The notes beneath the pieces are model-generated. The model had not been told where the DNA came from. It was given only the letters and a program-made list of their open reading frames with translations, and made no database searches. A stretch of 64,000 nucleotides of DNA from Thermoleophilia bacterium SCSIO 60948 (GTDB taxonomy: Bacteria > Actinomycetota > Thermoleophilia > Solirubrobacterales > 70-9). Location of the stretch: the NCBI GenBank assembly GCA_021496505.1, contig CP053031.1, positions 2,968,001 through 3,032,000 of the forward strand, in the 5' to 3' direction. Of the stretch, positions 25,630 through 33,425 are shown in pieces. How positions within the stretch are numbered: position 1 is the stretch's first letter; each line of letters begins with the position of its first letter. The translations under genes were made by a program, and so were the position numbers.

Positions 25630-26448
25630 CTAGAGCCGCGAGATCTCGAACGCGAACTCGTCGTGCTCGAGATCGTCGTCGTGCTCGGAGGCCTCGGATT
25701 CGCCGGCCCGGCGCTCGAGCTCGGCCGCGGCGGCCTCCTCGGTGCGAGGCTCGGCCTCGAAGCGGTAGCCGACGCCGAAGTGCGTGTGGATGTAGTTCCA
25801 CTCGGGCGAGGCCTGTTCGAGCTTCGCGCGCAGCTTGCGGACGAAGACATCGACCGAGCGGTCCCCGTGGGCCATCGTGTAGCCCCAGACCGACTGGTAG
25901 ACGTCCTCGCGCTCGATCACGCGGCCGCTCGCCTCGACGAGCGTCTGGAGCAGCTCGAACTCGCGTCGCGTCAGACCGATTCCCTCGCCGGCCACGAAGG
26001 CCTGGAACTGGTCGGCGCGGACCTCGAGCTCGCCTGCGCGCACGGGCGCCGAATCGGTGGCCGGACGGCTGCGACGGCGGCGGCGGTTGACCGCCTCGAC
26101 GCGGGCCGCGACCTCCTCGGGGTGGCACGGCTTCGAGATCCAGTCGTCGACGAACTCGCGCAGCGCACGGACCCGCTGGGCGAGGGTGCCCTGCGAGCAG
26201 ACGACGATCCCGATGTCGGGAGCCGCCTTGCCGAGCCGCTCGACGAACTCCCAGCCCTGCGGACCGAGCAGGGTCAGATCGATGACGACGGCATCCATCC
26301 GCATCGTCAGGAGCTCCTCGGCCAGCGGCGGCGTCGAGAAGACCCGGTACTCGGCTCCGCCGGCCTGGAGGCGCCGGGTCAGCACTCGGAGGAATCCGCT
26401 GTCGGAATCGATGATCGCGACGCGGGGCTTGCGATTCTGGGAAGTCAT
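25630..26448 (-). CDS. OmpR/PhoB-family response regulator
   Basis: 272 residues from ATG 26448. Receiver domain: acidic pair D14/D16 (IIDSDSGF), phosphoacceptor D57 (VVIDLTLLGPQGW), switch Ser (VVCSQG) and Lys (DWISKP). A basic linker (NRRRRRSR) leads to a winged-helix domain with LTRREFELLQTLVEASGRVIERE, DRSVDVFVRKLRAKLE and THFGVGYRFE. The C-terminus is an extra 40-residue acidic tail (ERRAGESEASEHDDDLEHDEF), unusual for the family. Position upstream of pstS suggests it is the PhoB/PhoP/RegX3 equivalent, but no histidine kinase is adjacent. PHO-like repeats lie 76 nt upstream, in reverse orientation to this gene. Confidence 0.88.
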   Translation of the reverse strand: MTSQNRKPRVAIIDSDSGFLRVLTRRLQAGGAEYRVFSTPPLAEELLTMRMDAVVIDLTLLGPQGWEFVERLGKAAPDIGIVVCSQGTLAQRVRALREFVDDWISKPCHPEEVAARVEAVNRRRRRSRPATDSAPVRAGELEVRADQFQAFVAGEGIGLTRREFELLQTLVEASGRVIEREDVYQSVWGYTMAHGDRSVDVFVRKLRAKLEQASPEWNYIHTHFGVGYRFEAEPRTEEAAAAELERRAGESEASEHDDDLEHDEFAFEISRL

Positions 26449-26523
26449 ATGTGTATGTGAGCGGTGGGCCCTGCCGGCCACCGCATCGGAGTGTAGGTGA
26501 CGCCCGGACACGCGCATCTTCGG

Positions 26524-26567
26524 GTTCACGGGAATTTCACACCGGCATTATCGGGATATTCACCCCG
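26524..26567 (+). promoter_or_regulatory. Four-unit PHO-like repeat between the PhoB-like gene and a small membrane-protein gene
   Basis: 26524-26534 GTTCACGGGAA, 26535-26545 TTTCACACCGG, 26546-26556 CATTATCGGGA and 26557-26567 TATTCACCCCG form 11-nt units; units 1 and 2 match the pstS box and unit 4 is shifted by one base. Orientation is towards the plus-strand gene at 26788, but the divergent regulator gene starts 76 nt away on the other side, so either or both could be controlled. The rest of the 26449-26787 gap holds no gene. Confidence 0.6.
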
Positions 26568-26773
26568 CCCGCTCTTTGCGGCCGAATACTGCGCTCACGG
26601 ACGAGGCTCCTCTCTCGTCCTCCCGGCGTGCCGCCCGATCCCTGCCCCGCGGCCGCGCGCCAACAGTTCGCGAATGGCCGGCCCAAAAAGCCGGCCCGTT
26701 CGCGTCGGCGCGGACCGGTGGCGAGCGCCCGCGGCCTGTCCCGCCGATCCCGCCACCCGGGCCGGCCGCCCGG

Positions 26774-26787
26774 TAGACTGCGCGCCG
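26774..26787 (+). promoter_or_regulatory. Probable -10 box of a leaderless transcript
   Basis: TAGACT at 26774-26779 followed by eight bases and ATG 26788. It matches the TANNNT pattern described for other starts in the window. Confidence 0.45.
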
Positions 26788-27045
26788 ATGCAGTCCTTCG
26801 CGAAGCGCCTCTCCGCGGTCGCCGCTCTGGCGATCGCGCTGCTGCTGAGCCTCGCCGGACCGGCGCTCGCCGCCGACGGGGTCGGGCTCGCCGGCCGTGT
26901 CAGCGACGCGACGATCACCTTCTTCTGCTTCGGCGTGATGGTCTTCTTCGTGCTGATCGTCGTGCTCGGCTCGATCGTCCAGGCGCGCCTCGACAGCCGC
27001 AAGGAACGCGCACGCGCGGATCTCGAGCGGCTCCGCCGCCCGTAA
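26788..27045 (+). CDS. Small secreted/membrane protein, 85 residues
   Basis: Start ATG 26788 gives a signal peptide (MQSFAKRLSAVAALAIALLL, then SLAGPALAADG, cleavage likely after ALA), a short outside segment (VGLAGRVSDATI), one membrane span (TFFCFGVMVFFVLIVVLGSIV) and a basic/acidic cytoplasmic tail (QARLDSRKERARADLERLRRP). A longer frame upstream lacks coding character. I do not recognise a family. Its only neighbour clue is the PHO-like repeat 220 nt upstream pointing at it. It ends before a strong hairpin. Confidence 0.7.
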   Translation: MQSFAKRLSAVAALAIALLLSLAGPALAADGVGLAGRVSDATITFFCFGVMVFFVLIVVLGSIVQARLDSRKERARADLERLRRP

Positions 27046-27056
27046 CCGGAGGCCCC

Positions 27057-27086
27057 GGCACCCGAGCTGAAAGCAGCTCCGGTGCC
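27057..27086 (+). terminator. Strong hairpin between the small membrane protein and the crotonase
   Basis: A 13-bp stem with one mismatch (27057-27069 against 27074-27086) closed by the loop AAAG. It ends only five bases before ATG 27092. It may be the terminator of the upstream gene or a structure in the leader of the crotonase, which has no other ribosome site. Confidence 0.55.
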
Positions 27087-27091
27087 TCTCG

Positions 27092-27868
27092 ATGTCCGCC
27101 GAGGTGAGCTACGAGCGCGAGCGTGCGGTCGCCGTCGTCAGCATCGATCGTCCCGACCGCCGCAACGCCGTCGCGCCGTCGACCGCTGCCGCTCTACGGC
27201 AGGCACGCGACCGCTTCGAGGCCGACGAGGACGCGCGCGTCCTCGTCCTCACCGGGGCCGGCGGCACCTTCTGCGCGGGCGCAGACCTCAAGGCGCTCGG
27301 CTCTGAGCTCGACCCCGAGCGGGCGCTCGCCTGGAGCGAGTCGCCCGAGGGGCCGCTCGGCTTCACGCGGACCGACCCGTCGAAGCCGGCGATCGCAGCG
27401 ATCGAGGGCTGGTGCGTGGCGGGCGGGCTCGAGCTCGCGCTGTGGTGCGACCTGCGGATCGCCGCGCGCGGAGCGCGCTTCGGCTGCACCGAGCGGCGCT
27501 TCGGGGTCCCGTTGATCGACGGCGGCACGCAGCGCCTACCGCGGGTCGTGGGTCAGGGGCGCGCACTCGAGATGGTGCTGACGGGCCGGATCGTCGAAGC
27601 CGAGGAAGCGCTCGGATGGGGGCTCGCCAACGAGGTCGTGGACGACGGGTCCGCGCTCGAGCGCGCGGTCGAGCTCGGCGAGCGGATCGCGTCCTTCCCC
27701 CAGCCGACGATGCTCTCCGACCGCCGGGCTCTGCTCGAGGGAACGGGTCGCCCGCTCTCAGAGGGACTCGAGCTCGAGGCGCGGCTCGGCGCCGAGGTCC
27801 TCGGGGAGGCCGCGCGCGGCGCCGGACGGTTCGCCGCCGGCGAGGGCCGCGGCGCCTCGGGGGTGTGA
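27092..27868 (+). CDS. Enoyl-CoA hydratase/isomerase (crotonase) family protein
   Basis: 258 residues, standard length. Oxyanion-hole segments are GAGGTFCAGADLKAL (about residues 52-66) and AIEGWCVAGGLELALWCDLRIA (about 98-119); the region GCTERRFGVPLIDGGTQRLPRVVG follows, carrying one Glu at the usual catalytic position. Members hydrate, isomerise or cleave acyl-CoA thioesters; the exact reaction is not defined by sequence. Its stop overlaps a possible GTG (27865) of the oxidoreductase downstream, so the two are probably an operon. The start is only five bases after a hairpin. Confidence 0.88.
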   Translation: MSAEVSYERERAVAVVSIDRPDRRNAVAPSTAAALRQARDRFEADEDARVLVLTGAGGTFCAGADLKALGSELDPERALAWSESPEGPLGFTRTDPSKPAIAAIEGWCVAGGLELALWCDLRIAARGARFGCTERRFGVPLIDGGTQRLPRVVGQGRALEMVLTGRIVEAEEALGWGLANEVVDDGSALERAVELGERIASFPQPTMLSDRRALLEGTGRPLSEGLELEARLGAEVLGEAARGAGRFAAGEGRGASGV

Positions 27869-27912
27869 CGAGCGATGCGCGATCCTCACCTCACGGATTT
27901 GCGAGAGCGATC

Positions 27913-28965
27913 GTGATCGCCGTCCGGCTGACCGGCCACGGCGGGCTCGACAAGCTCGAGGTCGCCGACGTCCCCGACCCGACCCCCGGCCCCGGCGAGG
28001 TCCTGATCGAGGTCGGCGCCGCAGCGCTCAACAACACCGACATCTGGACGCGCGAGGGGAGCTACGGATCGCCCGGGCCTGCTTCGGGCTGGCGGGGTCC
28101 GATCGCGTTCCCGCGCATTCAGGGCGGCGACGTCGCGGGCCGGATCGCCGAGCTCGGGCCGGGCGTGGACGCCGAGCTCGAGGTCGGCGACCGTGTCCTC
28201 GTCGATCCGGCCTACTACGACGGCGATCGGCCTGACAACCCCGGCGAGCTGGTCGGCGTACTCGGCAGCGAGCACGACGGTGGCTTCGCCGAGCTCGTCG
28301 TGGTCCCCTCAGGACAGGTCCACGAGATGCGTGACTCGCCGCTGAACGACGCCGAGCTCGCGTGTTTGCCGATCGCCTACGGAACGGCGACCGGAATGCT
28401 CGAGCGCGGTGGCGTCGGGGCCGGCGAGACGGTGCTCGTCACCGGAGCGTCCGGGGGCGTCGGGCTCGCGCTCGTCTCGCTCGGCGCGGCCCGCGGCGCG
28501 CGCGTGGTCGCAGTGACGACGAGCGCGAACGCCGATGTCGTCCTCGCCGCCGGTGCCGCCGAGACGATCGATCGCGAGTCCGAGTCGATCGAGGAGCGGG
28601 CTCGGGCGTTCGCGCCCGGGGGACTCGACGCGATCGCCGACGTCGTCGCTGGACCCGAGTCACCGCGGCTTCTCGACCTGCTGCGCGACGGGGGACGCTG
28701 GGTCGTCGCGGGTGCGATCGCGGGCCCGCGGGTCGAGATCGATCTGCGCCGGCTCTACCTGCCGAGCCGGCGCATGATCGGATCGACGATGCACACGCCG
28801 CGACACTTCGAGCGCCTCGCCGATGACGCCCGGTCCGGAAAGATCCGACCGCACATCGCCTCCGTCCGCCCGCTCGAGGAGCTCGCCGACGCCGAGGAGG
28901 AGCTCGCCCGCCGCGCGCACACGGGCAAGCTCGTCGTGGTGCCATCGCGGGCTACGGGATCCTGA
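27913..28965 (+). CDS. Zinc-independent MDR-family alcohol dehydrogenase/quinone oxidoreductase
   Basis: 350 residues from GTG 27913 (MIAVRLTGHGGLDKLEVADVP, the usual family beginning); a GTG at 27865 overlapping the crotonase stop would add 16 residues. The GroES-like domain has NNTDIWTREG where zinc enzymes have a Cys, so catalytic zinc is absent. The Rossmann motif is VTGASGGVGLALVSLGAARGARVVAVTTS. It ends with IRPHIASVRPLEELADAEEELARRAHTGKLVV, the usual C-terminal pattern. Reduces an activated double bond or carbonyl with NADPH. The last 14 bases overlap the convergent HD gene. Confidence 0.88.
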   Translation: MIAVRLTGHGGLDKLEVADVPDPTPGPGEVLIEVGAAALNNTDIWTREGSYGSPGPASGWRGPIAFPRIQGGDVAGRIAELGPGVDAELEVGDRVLVDPAYYDGDRPDNPGELVGVLGSEHDGGFAELVVVPSGQVHEMRDSPLNDAELACLPIAYGTATGMLERGGVGAGETVLVTGASGGVGLALVSLGAARGARVVAVTTSANADVVLAAGAAETIDRESESIEERARAFAPGGLDAIADVVAGPESPRLLDLLRDGGRWVVAGAIAGPRVEIDLRRLYLPSRRMIGSTMHTPRHFERLADDARSGKIRPHIASVRPLEELADAEEELARRAHTGKLVVVPSRATGS

Positions 28966-29818
28966 ACTCGGGCAGCAGCCGCTTCTCGGACTCGCCCTCG
29001 ACCATCGCTGCGACCTCGACGTGGTCCTCGAGCGGGGTCCCACGGAGCTTGGTCGCGAGCAGGTCGTCGATCTGGAAGATCCCGGCCGAATTGTTCATCG
29101 CGATCTCGATCTTGACCGCGCGGCTCTCGCCGGGCGAGATCCGTACCTCGTCGATCGCCGCCGCCGAGATCGAGTGGATGCCGACGTGGCCCTGCTCGAC
29201 CGGCTGGCGGGCCCGGCCCTGGGCCATGTCGAGCGCGTCGGCGACGCGGACCACTCCGGCCTCGAGCGTGTAGGGCTCGCCGCGGCGGCGGTGGCCGATG
29301 ATCGCGTGCAGGGTCTCGGAGACGATGACCGTGAGCTGCGGCTCCGAGTAGACCGGGCCGAGCAGCTCGCGCAGCTTGCGCTCGGCGAGGAACAGGCTGT
29401 AGGCCTCGTGGTCGGCGCGGTGGATCGACATCCCGACGTCGTGGAGCAGCGCGCCACCGGCGACGACGAGCTCGGCGTCGCGCTCGCGCATTCCGTGCTC
29501 GGTCACGGTCGTCGGCTCGACGCCGGCGCGAGTCAGCAGCCGCAGCAGCCGCAGTGCGATGTTCAGCACGATCTGGACGTGGACCCAGGAGTGGTCGGAC
29601 ATCCCGAGTCGCTCGGAGTTGACCTGCGCCATGTACCACCAGGCGCGCACCTCGGGGTCGGCGTTGACCGCGTCGAGGAACGACTCGAGCCGGCGGTTGC
29701 CGCGGGTCGGCGCGCGCACGCGCGCGTTCTCGACCGCCTCGGCGACCGGCAGCGACCGGGCGGGTGCGCCCTGCGGCGGGTGCTGATCGGCTGATCCGTC
29801 CGGCGTCACGTCGCTCAT
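28952..29818 (-). CDS. HD-domain metal-dependent phosphohydrolase
   Basis: 288 residues from ATG 29818, which has GAGG seven bases upstream; ATG 29839 is an alternative. The N-terminal 40 residues are disordered. The HD core shows SDHSWVHVQIV (first His), GALLHDVGMSIHRADHE (His-Asp pair) and VADALDMAQGRARQP (distal Asp), matching COG3294-type hydrolases. After residue 210 a second small domain (SISAAAIDEVRISPGESRAVKIEIAMNNS) of beta character follows. Substrate unknown; related HD proteins cleave nucleotides or cyclic dinucleotides. Starts 52 nt after the SpoIIM-like stop on the same strand. Confidence 0.8.
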   Translation of the reverse strand: MSDVTPDGSADQHPPQGAPARSLPVAEAVENARVRAPTRGNRRLESFLDAVNADPEVRAWWYMAQVNSERLGMSDHSWVHVQIVLNIALRLLRLLTRAGVEPTTVTEHGMRERDAELVVAGGALLHDVGMSIHRADHEAYSLFLAERKLRELLGPVYSEPQLTVIVSETLHAIIGHRRRGEPYTLEAGVVRVADALDMAQGRARQPVEQGHVGIHSISAAAIDEVRISPGESRAVKIEIAMNNSAGIFQIDDLLATKLRGTPLEDHVEVAAMVEGESEKRLLPEFRIP

Positions 29819-29870
29819 CTTCGCGCCTCGGCCGGTCATCGGCGCGTCGGGGCCCTTACGAGCTCGCGGA

Positions 29871-30584
29871 TCAGGCGGCCGGTGAGACCGCCTCGAGGAT
29901 CTCCGGCCAGACGGTCAGCTCCCAGGCGACGGCGGCGAGCAGCATCGGGATCGCGATCGCGACGGTGACGAAGGTCGCCGCGAGCAGCTCGTCCCAGCCG
30001 TCGCGGCGGCTCGCGATCGTCCACGCGGCGAGCGGCAGGAAGAGCGCGACCAGCTCGACCATCGCGTGCGGGAGCACCGTCGCCATCAGTACCACCGGCT
30101 CGATCTGGAACGACTCGGCGAGGGTCGAGGCCGTGAAGCCGAGCTCGTAGGCCTGCGTCGCGAGCGAGAACGCGGTGACGCAGACGACCCAGCCGATCGC
30201 AATCGGCCGCGCGCGCTCGTGGACCCAGAGCGAGAGGCCTTGCCGGTGCTCGTTCTCGAGCGCGAGAGCGCTGCCGGCGAGGAACCCCGCTACGCAGGCG
30301 AAGCCGTGGAGGGCGAGAACGAGTGAGTTGCGAAGCAGCACCTCCCCCGCCGCCTCGAGGTCCGGCGCGTACCAGACCCCGACGACCCCGATCAGGAACG
30401 GATCGGGCTGCATGACGTACGCGATCACCGTGACCGCGACGAGGAGACCGAAGGCGACGACGGCGGCACCGATGAACCAGTCGCGAAGGACCGGCTTCGG
30501 ATCCGCGCGCCAGCGCTCGAGCGCCGCGCGCGTCGAGGCAGCTCTCTGGTCGTAGCTGAGGTCGATCGCCACCTGCTCCTTCAT
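29871..30584 (-). CDS. SpoIIM/DUF95-like membrane protein
   Basis: 237 residues from ATG 30584. One polar helix (YDQRAASTRAALERWRA) is followed by about five spans. The outside segment after the first span (PDLEAAGEVLLRNSLVLALHGFACVAGFLAGSALALENEHRQGL) and the MVELVALFLPLAAW span match the stage II sporulation protein M family, which in endospore formers helps the peptidoglycan-degrading DMP machine but in most actinobacteria is of unknown role. Here it probably has no sporulation function. Transcribed towards the HD hydrolase gene. Confidence 0.78.
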   Translation of the reverse strand: MKEQVAIDLSYDQRAASTRAALERWRADPKPVLRDWFIGAAVVAFGLLVAVTVIAYVMQPDPFLIGVVGVWYAPDLEAAGEVLLRNSLVLALHGFACVAGFLAGSALALENEHRQGLSLWVHERARPIAIGWVVCVTAFSLATQAYELGFTASTLAESFQIEPVVLMATVLPHAMVELVALFLPLAAWTIASRRDGWDELLAATFVTVAIAIPMLLAAVAWELTVWPEILEAVSPAA

Positions 30585-30677
30585 CGGCGCAACCCGCCGC
30601 TCCTTGACCCGAATCCGATCGCGACGGGTGCGCCGGACCGACACGACGAACACGAACGCACGTTCGCTCGGTTCTGC

Positions 30678-30694
30678 TACCTTCGAACGCGGCG
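30678..30694 (+). promoter_or_regulatory. Probable -10 box of a short-leader transcript
   Basis: TACCTT at 30678-30683 ends 11 bases before ATG 30695, giving a leader of at most a few bases. It starts the three-gene coupled unit. Confidence 0.4.
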
Positions 30695-30985
30695 ATGATC
30701 AGCTGCGAGTTCTGCTCCAACCCCTTCCCCGCGTGGCGCTACCGGCTGGCCGGCGGCGAGGACCGCGACATGCTCGCCTGCGAGCGCTGTCACGGAGCGA
30801 TCCAGTCCGATGACCGCGAGCGGCTGCTCGGCCGGGTGATGGGAGCGCCGGTCCCGCGAACGCTCCCGGACCGCTACGCGCCGGTATGGCGCGAGCGCGC
30901 CCGCAAGCTCGCGGAGGAGTTCTGGGATGCTCGGGAGGGTCAACCGACGCCCTACCGCGAGGGCGATCCCCGCCGCGCCGCGTGA
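30695..30985 (+). CDS. Small four-cysteine (zinc-ribbon-like) protein
   Basis: 96 residues. C4-x2-C7 (CEFCSN) and C29-x2-C32 (CERCHG) form a putative zinc knuckle pair; the rest is a charged helix (RYAPVWRERARKLAEEFWDARE) and a disordered basic tail. I do not recognise a named family. Its stop overlaps the GTG of the lipoate-ligase-like gene by four bases (GTGA), so the two products are made in coupled fashion, which suggests a functional link or a simple housekeeping arrangement. Confidence 0.75.
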   Translation: MISCEFCSNPFPAWRYRLAGGEDRDMLACERCHGAIQSDDRERLLGRVMGAPVPRTLPDRYAPVWRERARKLAEEFWDAREGQPTPYREGDPRRAA

Positions 30986-31830
30986 ACGAAGCCACCGCCG
31001 AGACACGACCCGCCGATCCGGCGCGACCGCGCGAGATCGCGCTCGTCCGTCACCCGACGCCCGAGGACCCGGCGCTCGGAACCGCGATCACGCGGGTCGT
31101 CCTCGAGCACGCGGCGAGTGGTGAGCTCGGCGCGACCGCGCGGTTGCAGCGCACGGGACCGGTCGTCACCTTCGGGCGCCAGGACTCGACTTCACCCGGC
31201 TTTGCCGACGCCGTCGCCGCGGCCCGCGAGCAGGGCTTCCGCTGCACGCTACGGCTTGCCGGCGGACGCGCCGCCGTCTTCCACGAGGGAACCGTCGCGT
31301 TCTCGATCGCGCTCCCCGACCCCACGCCGCGCCGCGGGACGCAGGCCCGTTTCCTGCTCTGGTCCGAGTTCGTGACGGCGGCATTGCGTCGGGTCGGGGT
31401 CGACGCGCGCGTCGGCGAGGTCGAGGGCGAGTACTGCCCCGGCTCCTACTCGGTCAATGCCCGCGGCCGGGTCAAGCTCGCCGGCGTCGGTCAGCGGCTG
31501 ATCGACGGCGCCGCCCACGTCGGCGGGGTCATCGTCGCCGGCGACTCCGCGCGGCTGCGCGACGTCCTCATCCCCGTCTACGAGGCGCTCGGTCTCGACT
31601 GGCGGCCCGAGACGGCCGGCGCGGCCGAGGACGAGGTGCCGGGCGCCGACCTCGACGCCGTCGAATCGGCTCTGCTCAACGAGCTCGACGAGCGCTTCGA
31701 CGTGTCGGAGCTCGAGCTCGGGGAAGGTCTGCTCGAGGAGGCCGTTGCCACCGCGGACCGCCACGAGGCCGAGCTCCTTACCGGCCGCGACGGCGGGCCC
31801 GTCACGAACAACCCGAAGGAGCCGCGTTGA
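30982..31830 (+). CDS. Lipoate-protein ligase A family protein (BPL/LplA/LipB fold)
   Basis: 282 residues from GTG 30982. The fold is recognised by VVTFGRQD, the substrate-loop motif RLAGGRAAVFHEGTVAFSI and the catalytic-lysine segment GRVKLAGVGQRLIDGAAHVGG, matching the R-x-x-G-G-x-x-V-x-H and K-x-x-G motifs of ligases and octanoyltransferases. It would attach lipoate or octanoate to an acyl carrier domain, or be one of the non-canonical members. The C-terminal part (about residues 200-280) is an acidic helical extension. It overlaps both neighbours by four bases. Confidence 0.85.
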   Translation: MNEATAETRPADPARPREIALVRHPTPEDPALGTAITRVVLEHAASGELGATARLQRTGPVVTFGRQDSTSPGFADAVAAAREQGFRCTLRLAGGRAAVFHEGTVAFSIALPDPTPRRGTQARFLLWSEFVTAALRRVGVDARVGEVEGEYCPGSYSVNARGRVKLAGVGQRLIDGAAHVGGVIVAGDSARLRDVLIPVYEALGLDWRPETAGAAEDEVPGADLDAVESALLNELDERFDVSELELGEGLLEEAVATADRHEAELLTGRDGGPVTNNPKEPR

Positions 31831-32426
31831 AGATCCTCGCCTTCTCCGACCTGCACGTCGACCTCGACGCCGCCCGCGAGCTCGTCGCGGCGTCCGGTGA
31901 CGCCGATGTCGTCATCGGCGCCGGCGACTTCGCCTCGATGCACGAGGGTCTCGACCGCGCGATCGGCGGGCTCGTCGCGATCGACGCGCCGACGCTGCTC
32001 GTTCCAGGCAACAACGAGACCGACGACGCCCTGCGTGAGGTCGCCGCCGGGTGGTCGACCGCCACCGTGCTACACGGCGAGGCCGCGGAGGTCGACGGGC
32101 TCTCGGTGTTCGGGCTGGGCGCCGGGATCCCGACGACGCCGTGGGACTGGAGCTTCGACCTGACCGACGACGAGGCCGAGGCGACACTTGCGGACGCGCC
32201 GGGCGACCTCGATCTCCTGATCCTCCACTCGCCACCACAGGGACACGTCGACACCGACGGCTCGGGTACCTCGCTCGGAAGTCCGGCGATCGCCGCGGCG
32301 ATCGAGCGCCTGCAACCGAAGCTCGCGGTCTGCGGGCACATCCACGACTCGTGGGGCGGGCGCTCGCGAATCGGCGAGACCGAGATCGCCAACCTCGGGC
32401 CGGCCGGCGCCTGGTTCGAGCTTTAG
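31827..32426 (+). CDS. Metallophosphoesterase
   Basis: 199 residues from TTG 31827, with AAGGAG six bases upstream; overlaps the previous stop by four bases. The calcineurin-like phosphoesterase motifs are all present: FSDLHVD, GAGDFAS, VPGNNETDD, LILHSPPQGH and CGHIHDSWGG. It is a compact single-domain enzyme. The substrate is unknown. The gene order Zn-ribbon, LplA-like, phosphoesterase is held together by two four-base overlaps. Ends tail-to-tail with the PfkB gene, sharing four bases. Confidence 0.9.
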   Translation: MKILAFSDLHVDLDAARELVAASGDADVVIGAGDFASMHEGLDRAIGGLVAIDAPTLLVPGNNETDDALREVAAGWSTATVLHGEAAEVDGLSVFGLGAGIPTTPWDWSFDLTDDEAEATLADAPGDLDLLILHSPPQGHVDTDGSGTSLGSPAIAAAIERLQPKLAVCGHIHDSWGGRSRIGETEIANLGPAGAWFEL

Positions 32427-33421
32427 GCGGAGCGGCGCTCGGGCCAGCCTGGCCAGCCGCGCGCGGGCAGCCCGTCGAGCGCGCCGAAGACGCTGACGAC
32501 TCCGCGCGCCGTCTCGCCCGCGGCGCGCAGCACCGGTGCGAGCGCCTGGCGCGGGGAGCCAAGCGCGGACGCGGCCGCGAGCACCGACGTGACCGAGTCG
32601 CCCGCGCCGGTCGCGTCACGCACCCTCGCCGGCTCGATCTCGACCCGAATCGCGTCCTCGCCGCGCCAGCGACCGACGAGACCATCGCCACCACACGTGA
32701 CGACGACGAGCTCCGGTCCGCGCTCGAGCAGTGCCGCGGCGGCGTCGGCCGGCTCGGCCTCGCCGCTCAGCTCGCGCGCCTCGTCGAGGTTCAGCTTGAC
32801 CGCCCAGGCCGAGCCGATCAGCCCGCCGATCACGTCGAGCATCGTCGCGGTGTCGGGCCAGCGGTTCGGGCGTAGGTTCGGGTCGTAGAGGACTCGCCAT
32901 CCGCGCTCGCCGGCGAGCACGACGGCTTCGCGAGTGAGCTCGCGAACGGGTTCGTCGACGAGCGTGTCGCTGCCGACGACGAGCAGTCCAGGCTCCGCCG
33001 GATCGAGCACGTCGCCGAGCCGTGACCGGGCGGTGAGCAACGGCTCGATCGGCTCGCCCGTGAAGTCGTAGCTCGGCTCGCCCGCATGATCGAGCGTGAC
33101 GATGGCGGCCGAGGTCGTGACCCCGTCGACGAGCCTGAAGTCGGAGACGTCGACGCCCTCACGCTCGAGCGCAGCGAGCAGGAAGCGTCCACGGCGGTCG
33201 TCCCCGGCACCGCCGAGCAGCTTCGAGCGCGCGCCGAAGCGACGTGCTCCCACAGCGACGTTCGCGATCGAGCCGCCGAGGCGCTCGGCCTCGAGCCCGC
33301 CCTCGCGCGACTCGTCGATCTCTTTGGGCAGCTCGTCGGCGAGGACGTCGACGATCGCCTCGCCGAGGCAGACGACCAGCTGGCCCCGGCTCGGCTCCTC
33401 GACAGCGGCCTTAGATTCCAA
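32423..33421 (-). CDS. PfkB-family carbohydrate/nucleoside kinase
   Basis: 332 residues if started at TTG 33421, the only start codon close to the conserved N-terminus (GQLVVCLGEAIVDVLADELP). Family landmarks: GGSIANVAVGARRFGARSKLLGGAGDDRRG, then VKLNLDEARELSG, VVVTCGGDGLVGRW and the catalytic DATGAGDSVTSVLAAA with Asp in GAGD. It resembles fructokinases or adenosine-type kinases. Its start is four bases from the start of the divergent ParB-like gene, leaving almost no room for separate leader sequences. Confidence 0.85.
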   Translation of the reverse strand: MESKAAVEEPSRGQLVVCLGEAIVDVLADELPKEIDESREGGLEAERLGGSIANVAVGARRFGARSKLLGGAGDDRRGRFLLAALEREGVDVSDFRLVDGVTTSAAIVTLDHAGEPSYDFTGEPIEPLLTARSRLGDVLDPAEPGLLVVGSDTLVDEPVRELTREAVVLAGERGWRVLYDPNLRPNRWPDTATMLDVIGGLIGSAWAVKLNLDEARELSGEAEPADAAAALLERGPELVVVTCGGDGLVGRWRGEDAIRVEIEPARVRDATGAGDSVTSVLAAASALGSPRQALAPVLRAAGETARGVVSVFGALDGLPARGWPGWPERRSA

Positions 33422-33425
33422 GTTG
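33412..33425 (+). promoter_or_regulatory. Probable -10 box of the ParB-like gene
   Basis: TAGATT at 33412-33417 followed by eight bases and GTG 33426. The box lies inside the first codons of the divergent kinase gene. Confidence 0.45.

Noticed and set aside
25410-25850. N-terminal extension of the pstS frame
   Set aside because: It crosses the promoter and the antisense of the response regulator; the lipoprotein signal begins at GTG 25409.
29871-30584. The SpoIIM-like protein as evidence for endospore formation
   Set aside because: DUF95/SpoIIM members are widespread in non-sporulating actinobacteria and no other sporulation gene is present.
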